A DNA stretch of 64,000 nucleotides from Nocardia sp. NBC_00416 (GCF_036032445.1 NZ_CP107932.1:5334501-5398500); one strand, 5' to 3'; counted from the first letter of the stretch, positions 23,270-32,497 are shown. Made by a program: numbers and translations. The notes: generated from the sequence alone by a model not told the origin.

Positions 23270-24187
23270 GTGCCGCGTATCGCCTATTTCGGTCCGTCCG
23301 GAACTTTCACCGAGATGGCCCTCGCCGAATTCGAGAACTCGGGGTCTTTCGATGGACCGGTCGAGCGAATCGCCGCGCCCAGTCAGTCCGCTGCCCTCGA
23401 GCTGGTCCGGTCGGGTGAGACGGTCGCGGCGGTGGTGCCGATCGAGAGTTCGGTCGAGGGGTCCATCAACGCGACCCTGGATTCGCTGGCGCTCGGTTCG
23501 CGATTGCAGATCATCGCGGAAACCGAGCTGGAGGTGACCTTCACCATCCTCGCGCGGCCGGGCACCGAGATCAGCGGGGTGCGTACGCTGGCCGCCTATC
23601 CTGTCGCGCTCGCGCAGGTCAGCGCCTGGGTGGAGCGGACCTGGCCCGGAGTCGGCCTGCACACCTCGAATTCCAACGCCGCCGCCGCCGAAGATGTGCG
23701 GGCCGGTCTGGCAGACGCCGGCGTATCGACCGCGCTGGCGGGGGAGCGGCTCGGACTGATCACGCTCGCGTCGGGGGTCGCCGACCACGATCAGGCCGTG
23801 ACCCGATTCGTCCTGGTCACCCCGCCGCGCGTCGCGCCGGCCCCGACGGGCGCCGACCGCACCTCGATCGTCATCGAGGAACTGCCGAACATGCCGGGCT
23901 CGCTGATGCGCGCGTTCGCCGAATTCGCTACCCGCGGCGTCGATCTGACTCGCATCGAATCCCGGCCGACCCGTACCGGTATGGGCACCTACCGCTTCTA
24001 CCTCGACTGCGTCGGCCATATCGAAGACGCCGCGGTGGCCGAAGCCCTCAAGGCATTGCACCGCACGGCGCGGATCCGGTTCCTGGGTTCCTGGCCGGCC
24101 ACTTCCGCCAACGGAACCCCGCCGCCGTCCGACGAGGAAGCCGCGCTCTGGTTGACACAGCTACGCAAGGGGGTGGCAGACCTGTGA
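23270..24187 (+). CDS. pheA: Prephenate dehydratase
   Basis: 305 residues. Residues 1-185 form the dehydratase domain: IAYFGPSGTFTEMAL at the start, VPIESSVEGSINATLDSL, SNAAAAEDV, and VTRFVLV holding the catalytic Thr-Arg-Phe. Residues 195-275 form an ACT domain (SIVIEELPNMPGSLMRAFAEFATRGVDLTRIESRPTR), which binds Phe for feedback control. It converts prephenate to phenylpyruvate in Phe synthesis. The GTG at 23270 with a TAGTCT box 7 nt upstream is used as start. The next gene, a histidine phosphatase, follows 64 bp later, as in the M. tuberculosis pheA-Rv3837c pair. Confidence 0.95.
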   Translation: MPRIAYFGPSGTFTEMALAEFENSGSFDGPVERIAAPSQSAALELVRSGETVAAVVPIESSVEGSINATLDSLALGSRLQIIAETELEVTFTILARPGTEISGVRTLAAYPVALAQVSAWVERTWPGVGLHTSNSNAAAAEDVRAGLADAGVSTALAGERLGLITLASGVADHDQAVTRFVLVTPPRVAPAPTGADRTSIVIEELPNMPGSLMRAFAEFATRGVDLTRIESRPTRTGMGTYRFYLDCVGHIEDAAVAEALKALHRTARIRFLGSWPATSANGTPPPSDEEAALWLTQLRKGVADL

Positions 24188-24251
24188 TGCGATACCTCCG
24201 CCTTCACCACGGTCTGCGCGGACCCCATGTACCGGCTTCGAAGGAGGCGCG

Positions 24252-24914
24252 ATGACCGCGAAACTGATCCTGGTGCGCCACGGTGAGACCGAGGGCAATG
24301 TCGCCAAGATCCTGGACACCAAACTCCCCGGACTCCCGCTGACCGAACGCGGTGCGGCCCAGGCGAAGGCCTTCGGTTCGGGTCTGCGCGCGACGCCGCG
24401 AGCGCTGTTCCACTCCCGGGCGTTGCGCGCCGCGCAGACGGCCGGCTATATCGAGGCCGCGACCGGTGTGTCGGCCGTGGCGCGCGACGGTGTGCACGAG
24501 GTGCAGTTGGGTGATCTGGACGGGTTGAGCAGTCAGGCCGCCCACGACCGGTTCCAGTCCGTCTACCGGCTGTGGCACGAAGGCCGGCTGGCCGAACGCG
24601 TCGACGGCGGCGAATCAGCGCAGGACGTGCTGGACCGCTTCCTCCCCGAGATCGCCGATCTGCGTGCCCAGTATCTGGACGGCGCCGGCAGCGGTGACGT
24701 TCTGGTGGTGACGCACGGTGCCGCCATGCGGTTGGTCGGCCGGTTTCTCGCCGGAGTGGCGCCGCCGTTCAGCACCAACAACCATCTGGACAACACCGAA
24801 ACGATCGAGTTGGTCCCGCTGCCCGACGGTGGTTGGGAATGCGCCCGCTGGGGGCGGTTCACCCCGCCGTTCGGCGGCCAAGCGGAATCGGGTGCGGACG
24901 ACCCGATGGGCTGA
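24252..24914 (+). CDS. Histidine phosphatase (phosphoglycerate mutase-like)
   Basis: 220 residues. LVRHGETEGN at residues 7-16 holds the phospho-accepting His; a second Arg (HSRALRAAQTA), the acid/base Glu region (EVQLGDLDGLSSQ) and the distal VVTHGAAMRL His complete the site. The family includes broad-specificity phosphatases and mutases. The sequence is closer to the phosphatase type, since it lacks the long mutase-specific insertions; substrate unknown. A GAAGGAGGCGCG ribosome site precedes the ATG. Probably co-transcribed with pheA. It corresponds by position to M. tuberculosis Rv3837c. Its end faces the convergent EspG gene with only 8 bp between. Confidence 0.9.
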   Translation: MTAKLILVRHGETEGNVAKILDTKLPGLPLTERGAAQAKAFGSGLRATPRALFHSRALRAAQTAGYIEAATGVSAVARDGVHEVQLGDLDGLSSQAAHDRFQSVYRLWHEGRLAERVDGGESAQDVLDRFLPEIADLRAQYLDGAGSGDVLVVTHGAAMRLVGRFLAGVAPPFSTNNHLDNTETIELVPLPDGGWECARWGRFTPPFGGQAESGADDPMG

Positions 24915-24922
24915 GTACCGGG

Positions 24923-25753
24923 TCAGGCCAGGCGCGGGTTGCGGGGGAACTCCGCTCGCTCGGGCAACGAGGTGATCAGATCCTGGAGTGCGATCCGCAG
25001 CCGCGCGTGGGTGCCACTGCTGAACGAGGTCCATTTGGTGCCGTCGTCGGCCGGGCTGGCCGTCGCGATGAACCTACCCAGCTGGGTGTTGAACACCGCG
25101 ATATGGTTTTCCGCGATATCGCGGCTCGCGTCCCCGTACACCACGCCGACGATCTCCGCGTGCGATTCGCAGTGGGCCATGGCCGAGGCGATCGCCTGCG
25201 CGTCCCGTGCGGGATTACCGACCTCGGCCAGCCGGGCCGCCGTGGCGGCAGGGTCGCCGACGTCGTCGAATATCGGCACCAATTGTTCGGTCGGGGCGTT
25301 CATCCCGGTGAGTTCGAGCGGTTCGGCCGGGCCGAGCGCCGAGATCACCGGGCCGCAGAGATCTTCGCCGGCTTCGTCGATCACGTACGACTCCGGCCCG
25401 CGCAGCGCGACGGTGACAACGTCGTCGCCCTTCGCCAGACACATCCGGCTCACCTGGCCCTCGACGATCAGTCGCAGCGCCACCACCCAGTGCGGCCGGT
25501 ACAGGCCGCGTAGCCGGTCCTCGAGTTCCGGATGAATTCGCTCACCGTCCAGTAGATCCCGGTCGGTGAGCGAACGCGCGGCGGCGTCCATCGCGGCGTC
25601 GTGGTCGACCTGGTTGTCGTAGCGACCCCTCGCGTCGAGGACGACGGGCACCTCATCGATTTCCAGTGTTTCCAGGAGGTACTGCATTTCGTCGAGCGAC
25701 AGCACCACCGCCGCGAGCGTCGACGGCCCGCGCCCAGCACCCAGCACTGTCAC
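24923..25753 (-). CDS. EspG-family ESX secretion-associated chaperone
   Basis: 276 residues. The pattern is that of EspG proteins: VVLSLDEMQYLLETLEIDEVPVVL at the start, a middle beta sheet (WVVALRLIVEGQVSRMCLAKGDDVVTVALRG), and the C-terminal TKWTSFSSGTHARLRIALQDLITSLP. EspG chaperones bind PPE proteins of PE-PPE pairs in the cytosol and deliver them to type VII secretion systems. Here the gene follows a PPE-like and a PE-like gene, with a 4-bp overlap with the PPE stop, so the chaperone is made together with its likely client. No ESX core genes (eccA-E, mycP) are in the window. Confidence 0.85.
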   Translation of the reverse strand: MTVLGAGRGPSTLAAVVLSLDEMQYLLETLEIDEVPVVLDARGRYDNQVDHDAAMDAAARSLTDRDLLDGERIHPELEDRLRGLYRPHWVVALRLIVEGQVSRMCLAKGDDVVTVALRGPESYVIDEAGEDLCGPVISALGPAEPLELTGMNAPTEQLVPIFDDVGDPAATAARLAEVGNPARDAQAIASAMAHCESHAEIVGVVYGDASRDIAENHIAVFNTQLGRFIATASPADDGTKWTSFSSGTHARLRIALQDLITSLPERAEFPRNPRLA

Positions 25754-26916
25754 TTGCCCGCTCGAGGGGGTTCCCCGCCGATCACGCCGTCCGCGATGTA
25801 GCGACCATCGGCGAAGTGGTCGCCGCGCAGATATTCGGCACCGTCGTATTCCTGATCGTCCTCGCCGTTCGCACCACGAGAACTACCCATCAGTGGGCTC
25901 GTCGACGAACCGCTGCCGACCGGTCGGACCGGAGCGGTCTCGCCGCGTGCCACAGCGAGGGTTTCGGTGGCCGGGGCCGTGCCGTTGGCGGCCGGTGCGC
26001 CCCAGCCCTCCGGCACCTTGAGTCCGCCGTTGTTCAGGCCGAGTGCCGAGCCGCTGGGGATACCGCCGGTCCGGGTCGTGGCCGCGGTGGTCGCGGCCAC
26101 CGCACCGGTGACCAGTGACGGAGCAAGTGGCGCAATGGACGCCGGGGCGGCGGGCGCGCTGGTCGCCGCGACGAGTGCGTTGGCGCCCAGATTGCCGACG
26201 GTGGTGACACCGGTGCTCGCCACCGAGCCGGCCACATTCGCGGCCTGCGTCGCGGCGCTCGCCAAGCCCGGGTTCTGCGCCAGTGCCGTGCCGGCCGCGG
26301 CCAGCATCTTCACCGGGTCGCCGTTGGCTTCCTTCATGGCGTCCTCGGCGGGGCCCGAATCGAACCGCCCGGCGCCGTTGGCGATCGGTGGCGGCGTGAA
26401 GAACTCACCGGGGGTCAGCACGGTGGCGCTGACGGCCGCCTCGTAGGTCTCCATGGTGAGTGCGGCCCGCAGATCGAGGGCGGCCTTGGCGGCTTCCGCG
26501 ACTTCTGAGGTGCCGTTGAGCACGCCGCCGGTGGAATGCGCCGCGGCGCGAGCCGCGTTGACCGCGATGATCTCGGGCAGGCTCGGCATGGCGATCGACG
26601 CGACGGTGTAGGCGGTGGCCTGTGAAGCGGCTTTGGTGCCCAGGGCCGCGGCCATGGTGGACTGCTGTTCGGCCCAGCCGGTGAACCCGACGAGCCGGGC
26701 CAGTGCCCCGATACCGTTGACGCTCTGCATGCCGACCCCGAGCTCGGCCATCACTCGGACCACGGTGGCGGTGGCGTCCACCCAGGCGCCGGTGAGCCCG
26801 CCCCATGCGCCCGCGGCGGCGCTCATCGGAATGGCGTGCGTGCCCGCGTTCAACGCGATCGAATTCCCCTCGGCGAGTCTGGGCAGCCAGAACACCCCGG
26901 TGATACCTGCGGTCAT
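25750..26916 (-). CDS. PPE-like protein, type VII secretion substrate
   Basis: 388 residues. The first 130 or so fit a PPE domain, although the Pro-Pro-Glu triplet is replaced: FWLPRLAEGNSIALNAGTHAIPMSAAAGAWGGLTGAW aligns with the LPPE-NS-RL-AG--P--AAA--W pattern. Long Ala-rich helices follow (QQSTMAAALGTKAASQATAYTVASIAMPSLPEIIAVNAA). The C-terminal half is an Ala/Thr/Gly-rich low-complexity tail ending in an acidic, Gly-rich end (GANGEDDQEYDGAEYLRGDHFADGRYIADG). It should pair with the PE-like protein encoded just upstream and be handled by the EspG encoded downstream. Surface or secreted role is inferred. Confidence 0.82.
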   Translation of the reverse strand: MTAGITGVFWLPRLAEGNSIALNAGTHAIPMSAAAGAWGGLTGAWVDATATVVRVMAELGVGMQSVNGIGALARLVGFTGWAEQQSTMAAALGTKAASQATAYTVASIAMPSLPEIIAVNAARAAAHSTGGVLNGTSEVAEAAKAALDLRAALTMETYEAAVSATVLTPGEFFTPPPIANGAGRFDSGPAEDAMKEANGDPVKMLAAAGTALAQNPGLASAATQAANVAGSVASTGVTTVGNLGANALVAATSAPAAPASIAPLAPSLVTGAVAATTAATTRTGGIPSGSALGLNNGGLKVPEGWGAPAANGTAPATETLAVARGETAPVRPVGSGSSTSPLMGSSRGANGEDDQEYDGAEYLRGDHFADGRYIADGVIGGEPPRAGK

Positions 26917-27026
26917 GCTTGTTTCTCCCCTTGTGAACTATCGATGGTGGATCGGCGGTCTCGCCGCGTATGCGTGGTCACCGTGCGCTCTTCTGGGCCT
27001 CGGCGCTCATCCGCGGTAGCGACCGG

Positions 27027-27359
27027 TCAGACGGCGATCGACCCGAACGGCGCGCCGGTGAGGGCCAGAACGCCCGCCGATGCCACATCCTGGGTGAGGT
27101 ACTGGGCGAGCTGGGTGCGCAGGATCGCGGCGGTGTGATGCAGTTCGAGGACGGCCTGGCCGAGCGAGGTCTGGTGCGTGGCGGCGGCTTTGTTCATGTG
27201 CATCGCGCCGTGTACGGAGGCTTCGTCGGCGCCCGACGGCCCGACATAGGTAGCGGGTACGGCGGCTGCGGCCACCCCGGACAGCCGATCGGCGAGCAGA
27301 TCCAACTCGACCGCGGCGGCGAGGATGAGCTCCGGTGTGACGTCGACGTTGCCAATCAT
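27027..27359 (-). CDS. PE-like protein with YxxxD secretion motif
   Basis: 110 residues, the size of a bare PE domain, predicted two-helix hairpin: VTPELILAAAVELDLLADRLSGVAAAAV, then SVHGAMHMNKAAATHQTSLGQAVLELHHTAAILRTQLAQ. After the second helix comes YLTQD at residues 87-91, the YxxxD/E signal used by type VII secretion systems. No canonical Pro-Glu at the N-terminus is visible. It is the first gene of a PE-PPE-EspG set on the minus strand, with 110 bp to the PPE gene. The pair is expected to form a heterodimer before export. Confidence 0.8.
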   Translation of the reverse strand: MIGNVDVTPELILAAAVELDLLADRLSGVAAAAVPATYVGPSGADEASVHGAMHMNKAAATHQTSLGQAVLELHHTAAILRTQLAQYLTQDVASAGVLALTGAPFGSIAV

Positions 27360-27529
27360 GTCCTCGACTCCTTCTTGTGGCGGCTCTTGGGCGGAACCAC
27401 GAGAATTCCCCCTACGAGATCGGACGCGATACCCCCGCTAGCGGTTCCATCGAATCCAGAACTTCTTCGGTCGGCCCGTCATCGCGCCCTTGCATCCCCT
27501 GCCGGCGTGTTGCGTGGACCAGACTGAGC

Positions 27530-27880
27530 TTAACCCCATCCCAGCTGATGAAGACGGTCTTCGTCAATCCCGAAATAGTGTGCGATTTCGTGGATCACGG
27601 TGATCCGCACTTCCTCGACCACCTCACCCTCGTCGGTGCACACCTCCAGCAGGGCATCCCGGTAGACGGTGATCGTGTCCGGCAGCGACCCGCCGTAGTG
27701 GCTGTCGCGCTCGGTCAGTGCGATCCCGTGGTAGAGACCCAGCAGATGCGGGTCGTCGGGATTGCGCGGTTCGATGAGTACGACCACATTGTCGATCGCG
27801 CGGGTCAGCTCGGCCGGGATGAGGTCCAGCGCGTCGGCGACCAGCTCCTCGAATCGTGCCTCGGACATCTCGACCGGCAT
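27530..27880 (-). CDS. Minimal zincin metallopeptidase (DUF1025-type)
   Basis: 116 residues. A single compact domain with the zinc site HEIAHYFGIDEDRLHQLGW near the C-terminus: HExxH plus a downstream Asp as third ligand. The N-terminal FEELVADALDLIPAELTRAIDNVVVLIE and the YRDALLEVCTDEGEVVEEVRITVIHE stretch are typical of the small zincins of the DUF1025 family. It corresponds by position and size to M. tuberculosis Rv3836. Substrate unknown. Located 12 bp after the septum-formation gene, likely in the same transcript. Confidence 0.9.
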   Translation of the reverse strand: MPVEMSEARFEELVADALDLIPAELTRAIDNVVVLIEPRNPDDPHLLGLYHGIALTERDSHYGGSLPDTITVYRDALLEVCTDEGEVVEEVRITVIHEIAHYFGIDEDRLHQLGWG

Positions 27881-27892
27881 CGTCTGCTCCGG

Positions 27893-29146
27893 CTACCGCG
27901 GCGGCGCGGGCCGGGGTTCCGGCTGCGGGGGCAGCGGCGCGGCACCGGGCAGCGGTTCGGGGGTGGATCGTCCGGAGTTGGGCGGCGGCACCGGTTCCTG
28001 GCCGTTGACCAGCACCTTGCCCCGGGCCGGTCCCACGATCGGCGCGAAACCTTGCTGGTCGGCGCCCTTTCCGATCATGCAGTTGAGCTTGCGGCTACCG
28101 GCCAGCCAACTGCGCGCGTCGATGTAGTCGAAGAAGACCGTGAGCGTCTTGTCCCGCAGCACATGTGGGCCGCCGAGATAGTCGTTGGTGGTCCGGCCGC
28201 ACTCCTCTTCCAGGAACTGATCCTGATCGTCCTTGCTCGGCGGCCCACCGTTGAAACGCGTGGACAGATCGACCATGGACGCGATCTCGACGGCGTGTTC
28301 CTGGGCGCAGTCGATCGGATCGGTGGGCAGGTTCTGGCTGATGCCGAGGCAGACTCCCGGCTCGTACACCTTCGACTGGTCGCCGTCGGCCACCCGGCCG
28401 GCGTTGGGCAGCGGGTTACCGCTGAGCCCGGGCACCTGCAGCCCACAGCGCAGGATGCGATCGCTGGAGTTGACCCAGCCGTCGTTGCTCGGATACATCA
28501 GTCCGACAGCGTATTTCCCGCGCGAATCGAACCTGCCGTTCAGATACCGCGCGGCGGCGGGCACACAGTGCTCTTCGCGGAGTTCGGTGAGGCGCAGGGA
28601 ATCCGGCCACGGTGCACCGGGACCGAATTCGGACCCGGGATACTCGCTCAGGTCGATGGTGTCGGTGACCTCGAAGAGATGTTCCTCGCTGCAACCCAGT
28701 TCGACCAGATCGGAATGGTCCGGTTTGGTCCAGGTCAGGCAGTCTCCGGTGGCGACGGAGGCGAATACCTTGTCCGCCTTGGCCACCGAACCGCCCGGGG
28801 CGCGGGCCTGCAGGTTGGAATCGCTGTCGAAACCGCTGACCAGCATGGTGACCAGCGCGGCGGCCACCGCGCCCGCGGCCGCCGCGAGCAACCCCCAGCG
28901 CAACCGGGGAGCGGGGATCCGCCGGGGCCTGCCCTTGCCGGTACCGGATCGGCCCGGAGTGCGGCTCCGGGCCCGGCGCCGCTCGGCGGCCGACTGCTGC
29001 CCCGGGGGCGCGGCCGAGGCCGGGTCGTCGGGCCGCGGCTGCGCGGAATCGGTCCGGCGACCGCGGCCCGGGCGGGCGGTACGCGAGCGCAACGATTGGG
29101 CGCCGCGGGGGCCGCGCCGGTTGGTGGGCTCATTCTGGGAGGACAT
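27893..29146 (-). CDS. Septum-formation domain membrane protein, Rv3835-like
   Basis: 417 residues. A basic, Arg/Gly/Pro-rich cytoplasmic part (1-82), one membrane helix (LRWGLLAAAAGAVAAALVTMLVSGF), then an extracellular region with two Cys-containing repeats of the septum-formation type: VATGDCLTW ... ELGCSEEHLFEVTDTI, and EPGVCLGI ... IDCAQEHAVEIASMVDL. A Pro-rich tail ends the protein. Domain members are linked to cell division in actinobacteria by name; direct function is uncertain. It is divergent from serS, as in the M. tuberculosis Rv3834c-Rv3835 pair. Confidence 0.87.
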   Translation of the reverse strand: MSSQNEPTNRRGPRGAQSLRSRTARPGRGRRTDSAQPRPDDPASAAPPGQQSAAERRRARSRTPGRSGTGKGRPRRIPAPRLRWGLLAAAAGAVAAALVTMLVSGFDSDSNLQARAPGGSVAKADKVFASVATGDCLTWTKPDHSDLVELGCSEEHLFEVTDTIDLSEYPGSEFGPGAPWPDSLRLTELREEHCVPAAARYLNGRFDSRGKYAVGLMYPSNDGWVNSSDRILRCGLQVPGLSGNPLPNAGRVADGDQSKVYEPGVCLGISQNLPTDPIDCAQEHAVEIASMVDLSTRFNGGPPSKDDQDQFLEEECGRTTNDYLGGPHVLRDKTLTVFFDYIDARSWLAGSRKLNCMIGKGADQQGFAPIVGPARGKVLVNGQEPVPPPNSGRSTPEPLPGAAPLPPQPEPRPAPPR

Positions 29147-29293
29147 CGCGGTCCATCATGGCAGCGCGGCACCCCAACATGCCACGAACCCGGCCGATCG
29201 GTATGGCGCGGGTCGCGCGGAAACCGGGTTCGGGCCCAGTCGCAGCGATACTCGGTTGAGAACGGAAATCCGCGCCCATTACGCTGGTCAGCC

Positions 29294-30556
29294 ATGATCG
29301 ACCTCCGACTCCTGCGCGATGATCCCGAGCTGGTCCGCGCCTCGCAGCGAGCCCGGGGCGAGAACCCGGCCCTCGTAGACGCGCTGCTCACCGCCGATGG
29401 CGCGCGCCGGTCCGCGATCGCGACCGCCGATAATCTGCGCGCCGAGCACAAGACCATGGGCAAGCAGGTCGGCAAGGCGAGCAAAGAAGACCGTCCTGCG
29501 CTGCTCGCGCAGGCGCAGGAGATGTCGGTCAAGGTCAAGGAGGCCGAGGCGGCACAGCACGTCGCCGAGGGTGCATTCCGGGAGGCGCACCGGGCGATCT
29601 CGAACGTCGTCCAGGAGGGCGTGCCCGCCGGCGGCGAGGACGATTTCGTCCTGCTCGAGACCGTCGGCACCCTGCCCGAATTCGATTTCACCCCGCGCGA
29701 TCACCTGGACCTCGGTGAATCGCTGGGCCTGATGGATATGGAGCGCGGCGCGAAGGTGTCCGGTTCGCGCTTCTACTTCCTCACCGGTTATGGCGCGCTG
29801 CTGCAGTTGGGGCTGCTGCAACTGGCGGCGCAGCGGGCGGTGGCCAACGGCTTCACCATGATCATCCCGCCGGTGCTGGTCCGTCCCGAGATCATGGCGG
29901 GGACCGGTTTCCTGGGTCAGCATTCCGCCGAGGTGTACCACCTGGAAGAGGACGATCTGTATCTGGTCGGGACCTCGGAGGTGCCGATGGCGGGTTATCA
30001 CGCCGAGGAGATCCTCGACCTCGGCGCGGGACCCAAGCGTTACGCGGGTTGGTCGTCGTGCTTCCGCCGCGAGGCGGGCAGCTACGGCAAGGACACCCGC
30101 GGCATCATCCGGGTGCACCAGTTCGACAAGGTCGAAATGTTCGTCTATTGCCGTCCCGAGGACGCCGCCGCCGAGCATCAGCGATTGCTGGCCTGGGAGC
30201 GGGATATGCTCGCGGCCATCGATGTGCCCTACCGGATCATCGATGTCGCGGCCGGTGATCTGGGCAGCTCGGCCGCCCGGAAATTCGACTGTGAGGCCTG
30301 GGTTCCCAGCCAGGGCACCTACCGCGAGCTCACCTCGACCTCGAACTGCACGACCTTCCAGGCGCGCCGGCTATCGGTCCGCTATCGCGACGAGAACGGG
30401 AAGCCGCAGACCGCCGCCACCCTCAACGGCACGCTCGCCACGACGCGATGGCTGGTGGCACTGCTGGAGAACCATCAGCAGGCGGACGGTTCGGTGCGGG
30501 TTCCCGCCGCTCTGGTGCCATTTGTCGGGACCGATGTGCTCAGGCCGCCGAGCTGA
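29294..30556 (+). CDS. serS: Seryl-tRNA synthetase
   Basis: 420 residues, normal length. N-terminal coiled-coil arm (MIDLRLLRDDPELVRASQRARGE to about residue 105), then the class II core: motif 2 (SCFRREAGSYGKDTRGIIRVHQFDKVEMF) and motif 3 (TLNGTLATTRWLVALLENHQ), with Ser-binding GTSEVPMAGYH and ELTSTSNCTTFQARR between them. A far longer open frame begins at 27377, but that upstream part is antisense to the two genes on the minus strand. The ATG at 29294 has a TACGCT box 8 nt before it, indicating a leaderless mRNA. It charges tRNA-Ser. Confidence 0.97.
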   Translation: MIDLRLLRDDPELVRASQRARGENPALVDALLTADGARRSAIATADNLRAEHKTMGKQVGKASKEDRPALLAQAQEMSVKVKEAEAAQHVAEGAFREAHRAISNVVQEGVPAGGEDDFVLLETVGTLPEFDFTPRDHLDLGESLGLMDMERGAKVSGSRFYFLTGYGALLQLGLLQLAAQRAVANGFTMIIPPVLVRPEIMAGTGFLGQHSAEVYHLEEDDLYLVGTSEVPMAGYHAEEILDLGAGPKRYAGWSSCFRREAGSYGKDTRGIIRVHQFDKVEMFVYCRPEDAAAEHQRLLAWERDMLAAIDVPYRIIDVAAGDLGSSAARKFDCEAWVPSQGTYRELTSTSNCTTFQARRLSVRYRDENGKPQTAATLNGTLATTRWLVALLENHQQADGSVRVPAALVPFVGTDVLRPPS

Positions 30557-30640
30557 CGCGGTTGATCGCGAACAGATCGGGGTACCCGATATCCCCGGTT
30601 GAGTCAGCGGCGAACGAATACGTTGTTTAGGCTGTTCATC

Positions 30641-32497
30641 GTGCGAGGAAGCGGGTCTCGCGGCGATACCCGAACGCGGGTACGGGCCGCGTCTGGTGTG
30701 GCGACGGCCATGGTCATGTCCCGGACCACCGGGGCGTTCTACGTCATGGGTGGTGTCCTGGGTCTTCTGGTGACCGCGGTCGCGCCCACCCAGGTGCTGT
30801 ATCCGGGCGACGAGGGCCACCGGTGGCTGGTCGGTTCAGCCGCGGCGGTCGCCCTGTTGCTGGGGATAAGCCTGCTCGGGTGGGGACCCCGGATGCCGCA
30901 CTGGTTGCACCACGGCTACGTCGCGATGGCGACCATTCTGGTGACCGTTGCCGTCCACTCGTTCCCCAACACCGTCGCGGCGATCACCCTGGCCTCGTTC
31001 TACGTGTTCGTGGCCTGCGACGCCGCGCTGTTCTTCGCCTGGTCGCAGGCCGCCGCGCATATCGCGCTGTGTATGGCGCTGTGCCTGTGGGTGCTGCCGA
31101 CCCGGGCCGGGTTGCCCTGGTGGTCGGGTGTGATCCCGGCCGGGATCACCTTCGGGGTCGGCGTGGTGGTCGGCATCCTCACCCGGATGGCGTCGGAAGC
31201 CGATATCGACACCCTTACCGGGCTGCTGAACCGGCGCGGTTTCGACCGCGCGCTCAATGCCGCGATCGAACAGGCCGACCGCGCCGATCAGGCGCTGGCG
31301 CTGGTGCTGGTCGATCTGGACCGTTTCCAGAAGGTCAACGATCATCTCGGGCACCGGGCCGGTGACGCGGTGCTGCAGAAGGTCGCCGATACCTGGGTCG
31401 CGCTGCTCGCGCCCGGACAGCGTCTGGCCCGGTACGGCGGCGATGTCTTCGCCGCGCTGTTGCCCAACACCACCGAACAGGCCGCGATTCTGCTCACCGA
31501 GGAACTGCGCGCCGCGGTGAGTACCGGTTGTTCGGCGGGCGTCACCTCATGGCAGCCCGGTGAATCGGCGTCGCTGCTGGTCAGCCGGGCCGATGTGGGG
31601 CTGTACCGGGCCAAACAGGCGGGTCGCAACCGCACCGTGCTGGAATCGGGACACCGCACCCCGCTCGCCGTGGAACTGCGCGAAGCCATCGACAACGGCA
31701 CCCTGGACGTGCACTATCAGCCGATCGTCAGCCTCGGAGACGGGGGCGAGAAGGCCGTCGGCGTGGAAGCGCTGCTGCGCTGGTCGTCGAGCGCGCAGCC
31801 CGATGTCACCACCGAGGGGCTGATCCGGGTCGCCGAGGAATACGACCTCATCGCCGATCTGGACGAACTGGTCCTGCGCCGGGCCTGTGCCGACGCCGCC
31901 CAGCTACAGGAGACCTTCGCCGCGCTCGAGTTGACGCTGAACGTGAACGTGAGCGGTCTGGAACTGGCGGAAACGGGCTACGCGGACAAGGTCGCCGGAA
32001 TTCTGGAGAGCACCGGCTGGCCCGCGGATCAGTTGGTGCTCGAGGTGACCGAGACAGAGTTGGCCGCGGAATCGGATATGGCCATCGCGAATCTGCACAC
32101 GCTGCGCGATCGCGGCGTACGCATCGCCATCGACGATTTCGGTACCGGCTACTCCTCGCTCAGCCGGTTGGCCACTCTGCCCAGCGACATCATCAAGGTC
32201 GATCAGTCGTTCGTGGCCGCCATCCGCTCCGATTCGCCGGCTCCGCCGCTGCTGGGGGTGATCGCGGCGCTGAGCAAATCGCTGGACCTCCAGGTCATCG
32301 CCGAGGGCGTCGAAACCGAGCACCAGGCCGCGGTGCTGACCGAACTCGGTTTCGCGCTGGCACAGGGCTACCACTACAGCGATTCGCATCCGGTGGCCGA
32401 TCTGATCGGCGATATGAACAGCGGGCGGCTCGGTTCGATGGGCAATCGTGCGCTGGGCGGCGCCCCGGCCGACGAGAACGGATGGGTGCCGCTGTGA
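30641..32497 (+). CDS. Membrane GGDEF-EAL protein with degenerate GGDVF site
   Basis: 618 residues. About six membrane helices (residues 25-180) sense or anchor; then a GGDEF domain whose signature reads GGDVF (266-270), i.e. the catalytic Glu is Val, and there is no RxxD inhibitory site just before it. The EAL domain looks intact: EALLRW (376-381), NVNVSGLEL, EVTETEL, IDDFGTGYSSL, IKVDQSF, AEGVET and a final Gln (AQGYHYSD). So it is probably a c-di-GMP phosphodiesterase with a GTP-sensing or structural GGDEF. The GTG at 30641 has a TAGGCT box 7 nt upstream; the TTG at 30599 is rejected. Confidence 0.9.
   Translation: MRGSGSRGDTRTRVRAASGVATAMVMSRTTGAFYVMGGVLGLLVTAVAPTQVLYPGDEGHRWLVGSAAAVALLLGISLLGWGPRMPHWLHHGYVAMATILVTVAVHSFPNTVAAITLASFYVFVACDAALFFAWSQAAAHIALCMALCLWVLPTRAGLPWWSGVIPAGITFGVGVVVGILTRMASEADIDTLTGLLNRRGFDRALNAAIEQADRADQALALVLVDLDRFQKVNDHLGHRAGDAVLQKVADTWVALLAPGQRLARYGGDVFAALLPNTTEQAAILLTEELRAAVSTGCSAGVTSWQPGESASLLVSRADVGLYRAKQAGRNRTVLESGHRTPLAVELREAIDNGTLDVHYQPIVSLGDGGEKAVGVEALLRWSSSAQPDVTTEGLIRVAEEYDLIADLDELVLRRACADAAQLQETFAALELTLNVNVSGLELAETGYADKVAGILESTGWPADQLVLEVTETELAAESDMAIANLHTLRDRGVRIAIDDFGTGYSSLSRLATLPSDIIKVDQSFVAAIRSDSPAPPLLGVIAALSKSLDLQVIAEGVETEHQAAVLTELGFALAQGYHYSDSHPVADLIGDMNSGRLGSMGNRALGGAPADENGWVPL

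Noticed and set aside
27377..29293. Plus-strand open frame of over 600 codons running into serS
   Set aside because: It is antisense to the zincin and septum-formation genes, has no family features, and serS has a clear leaderless start at 29294.
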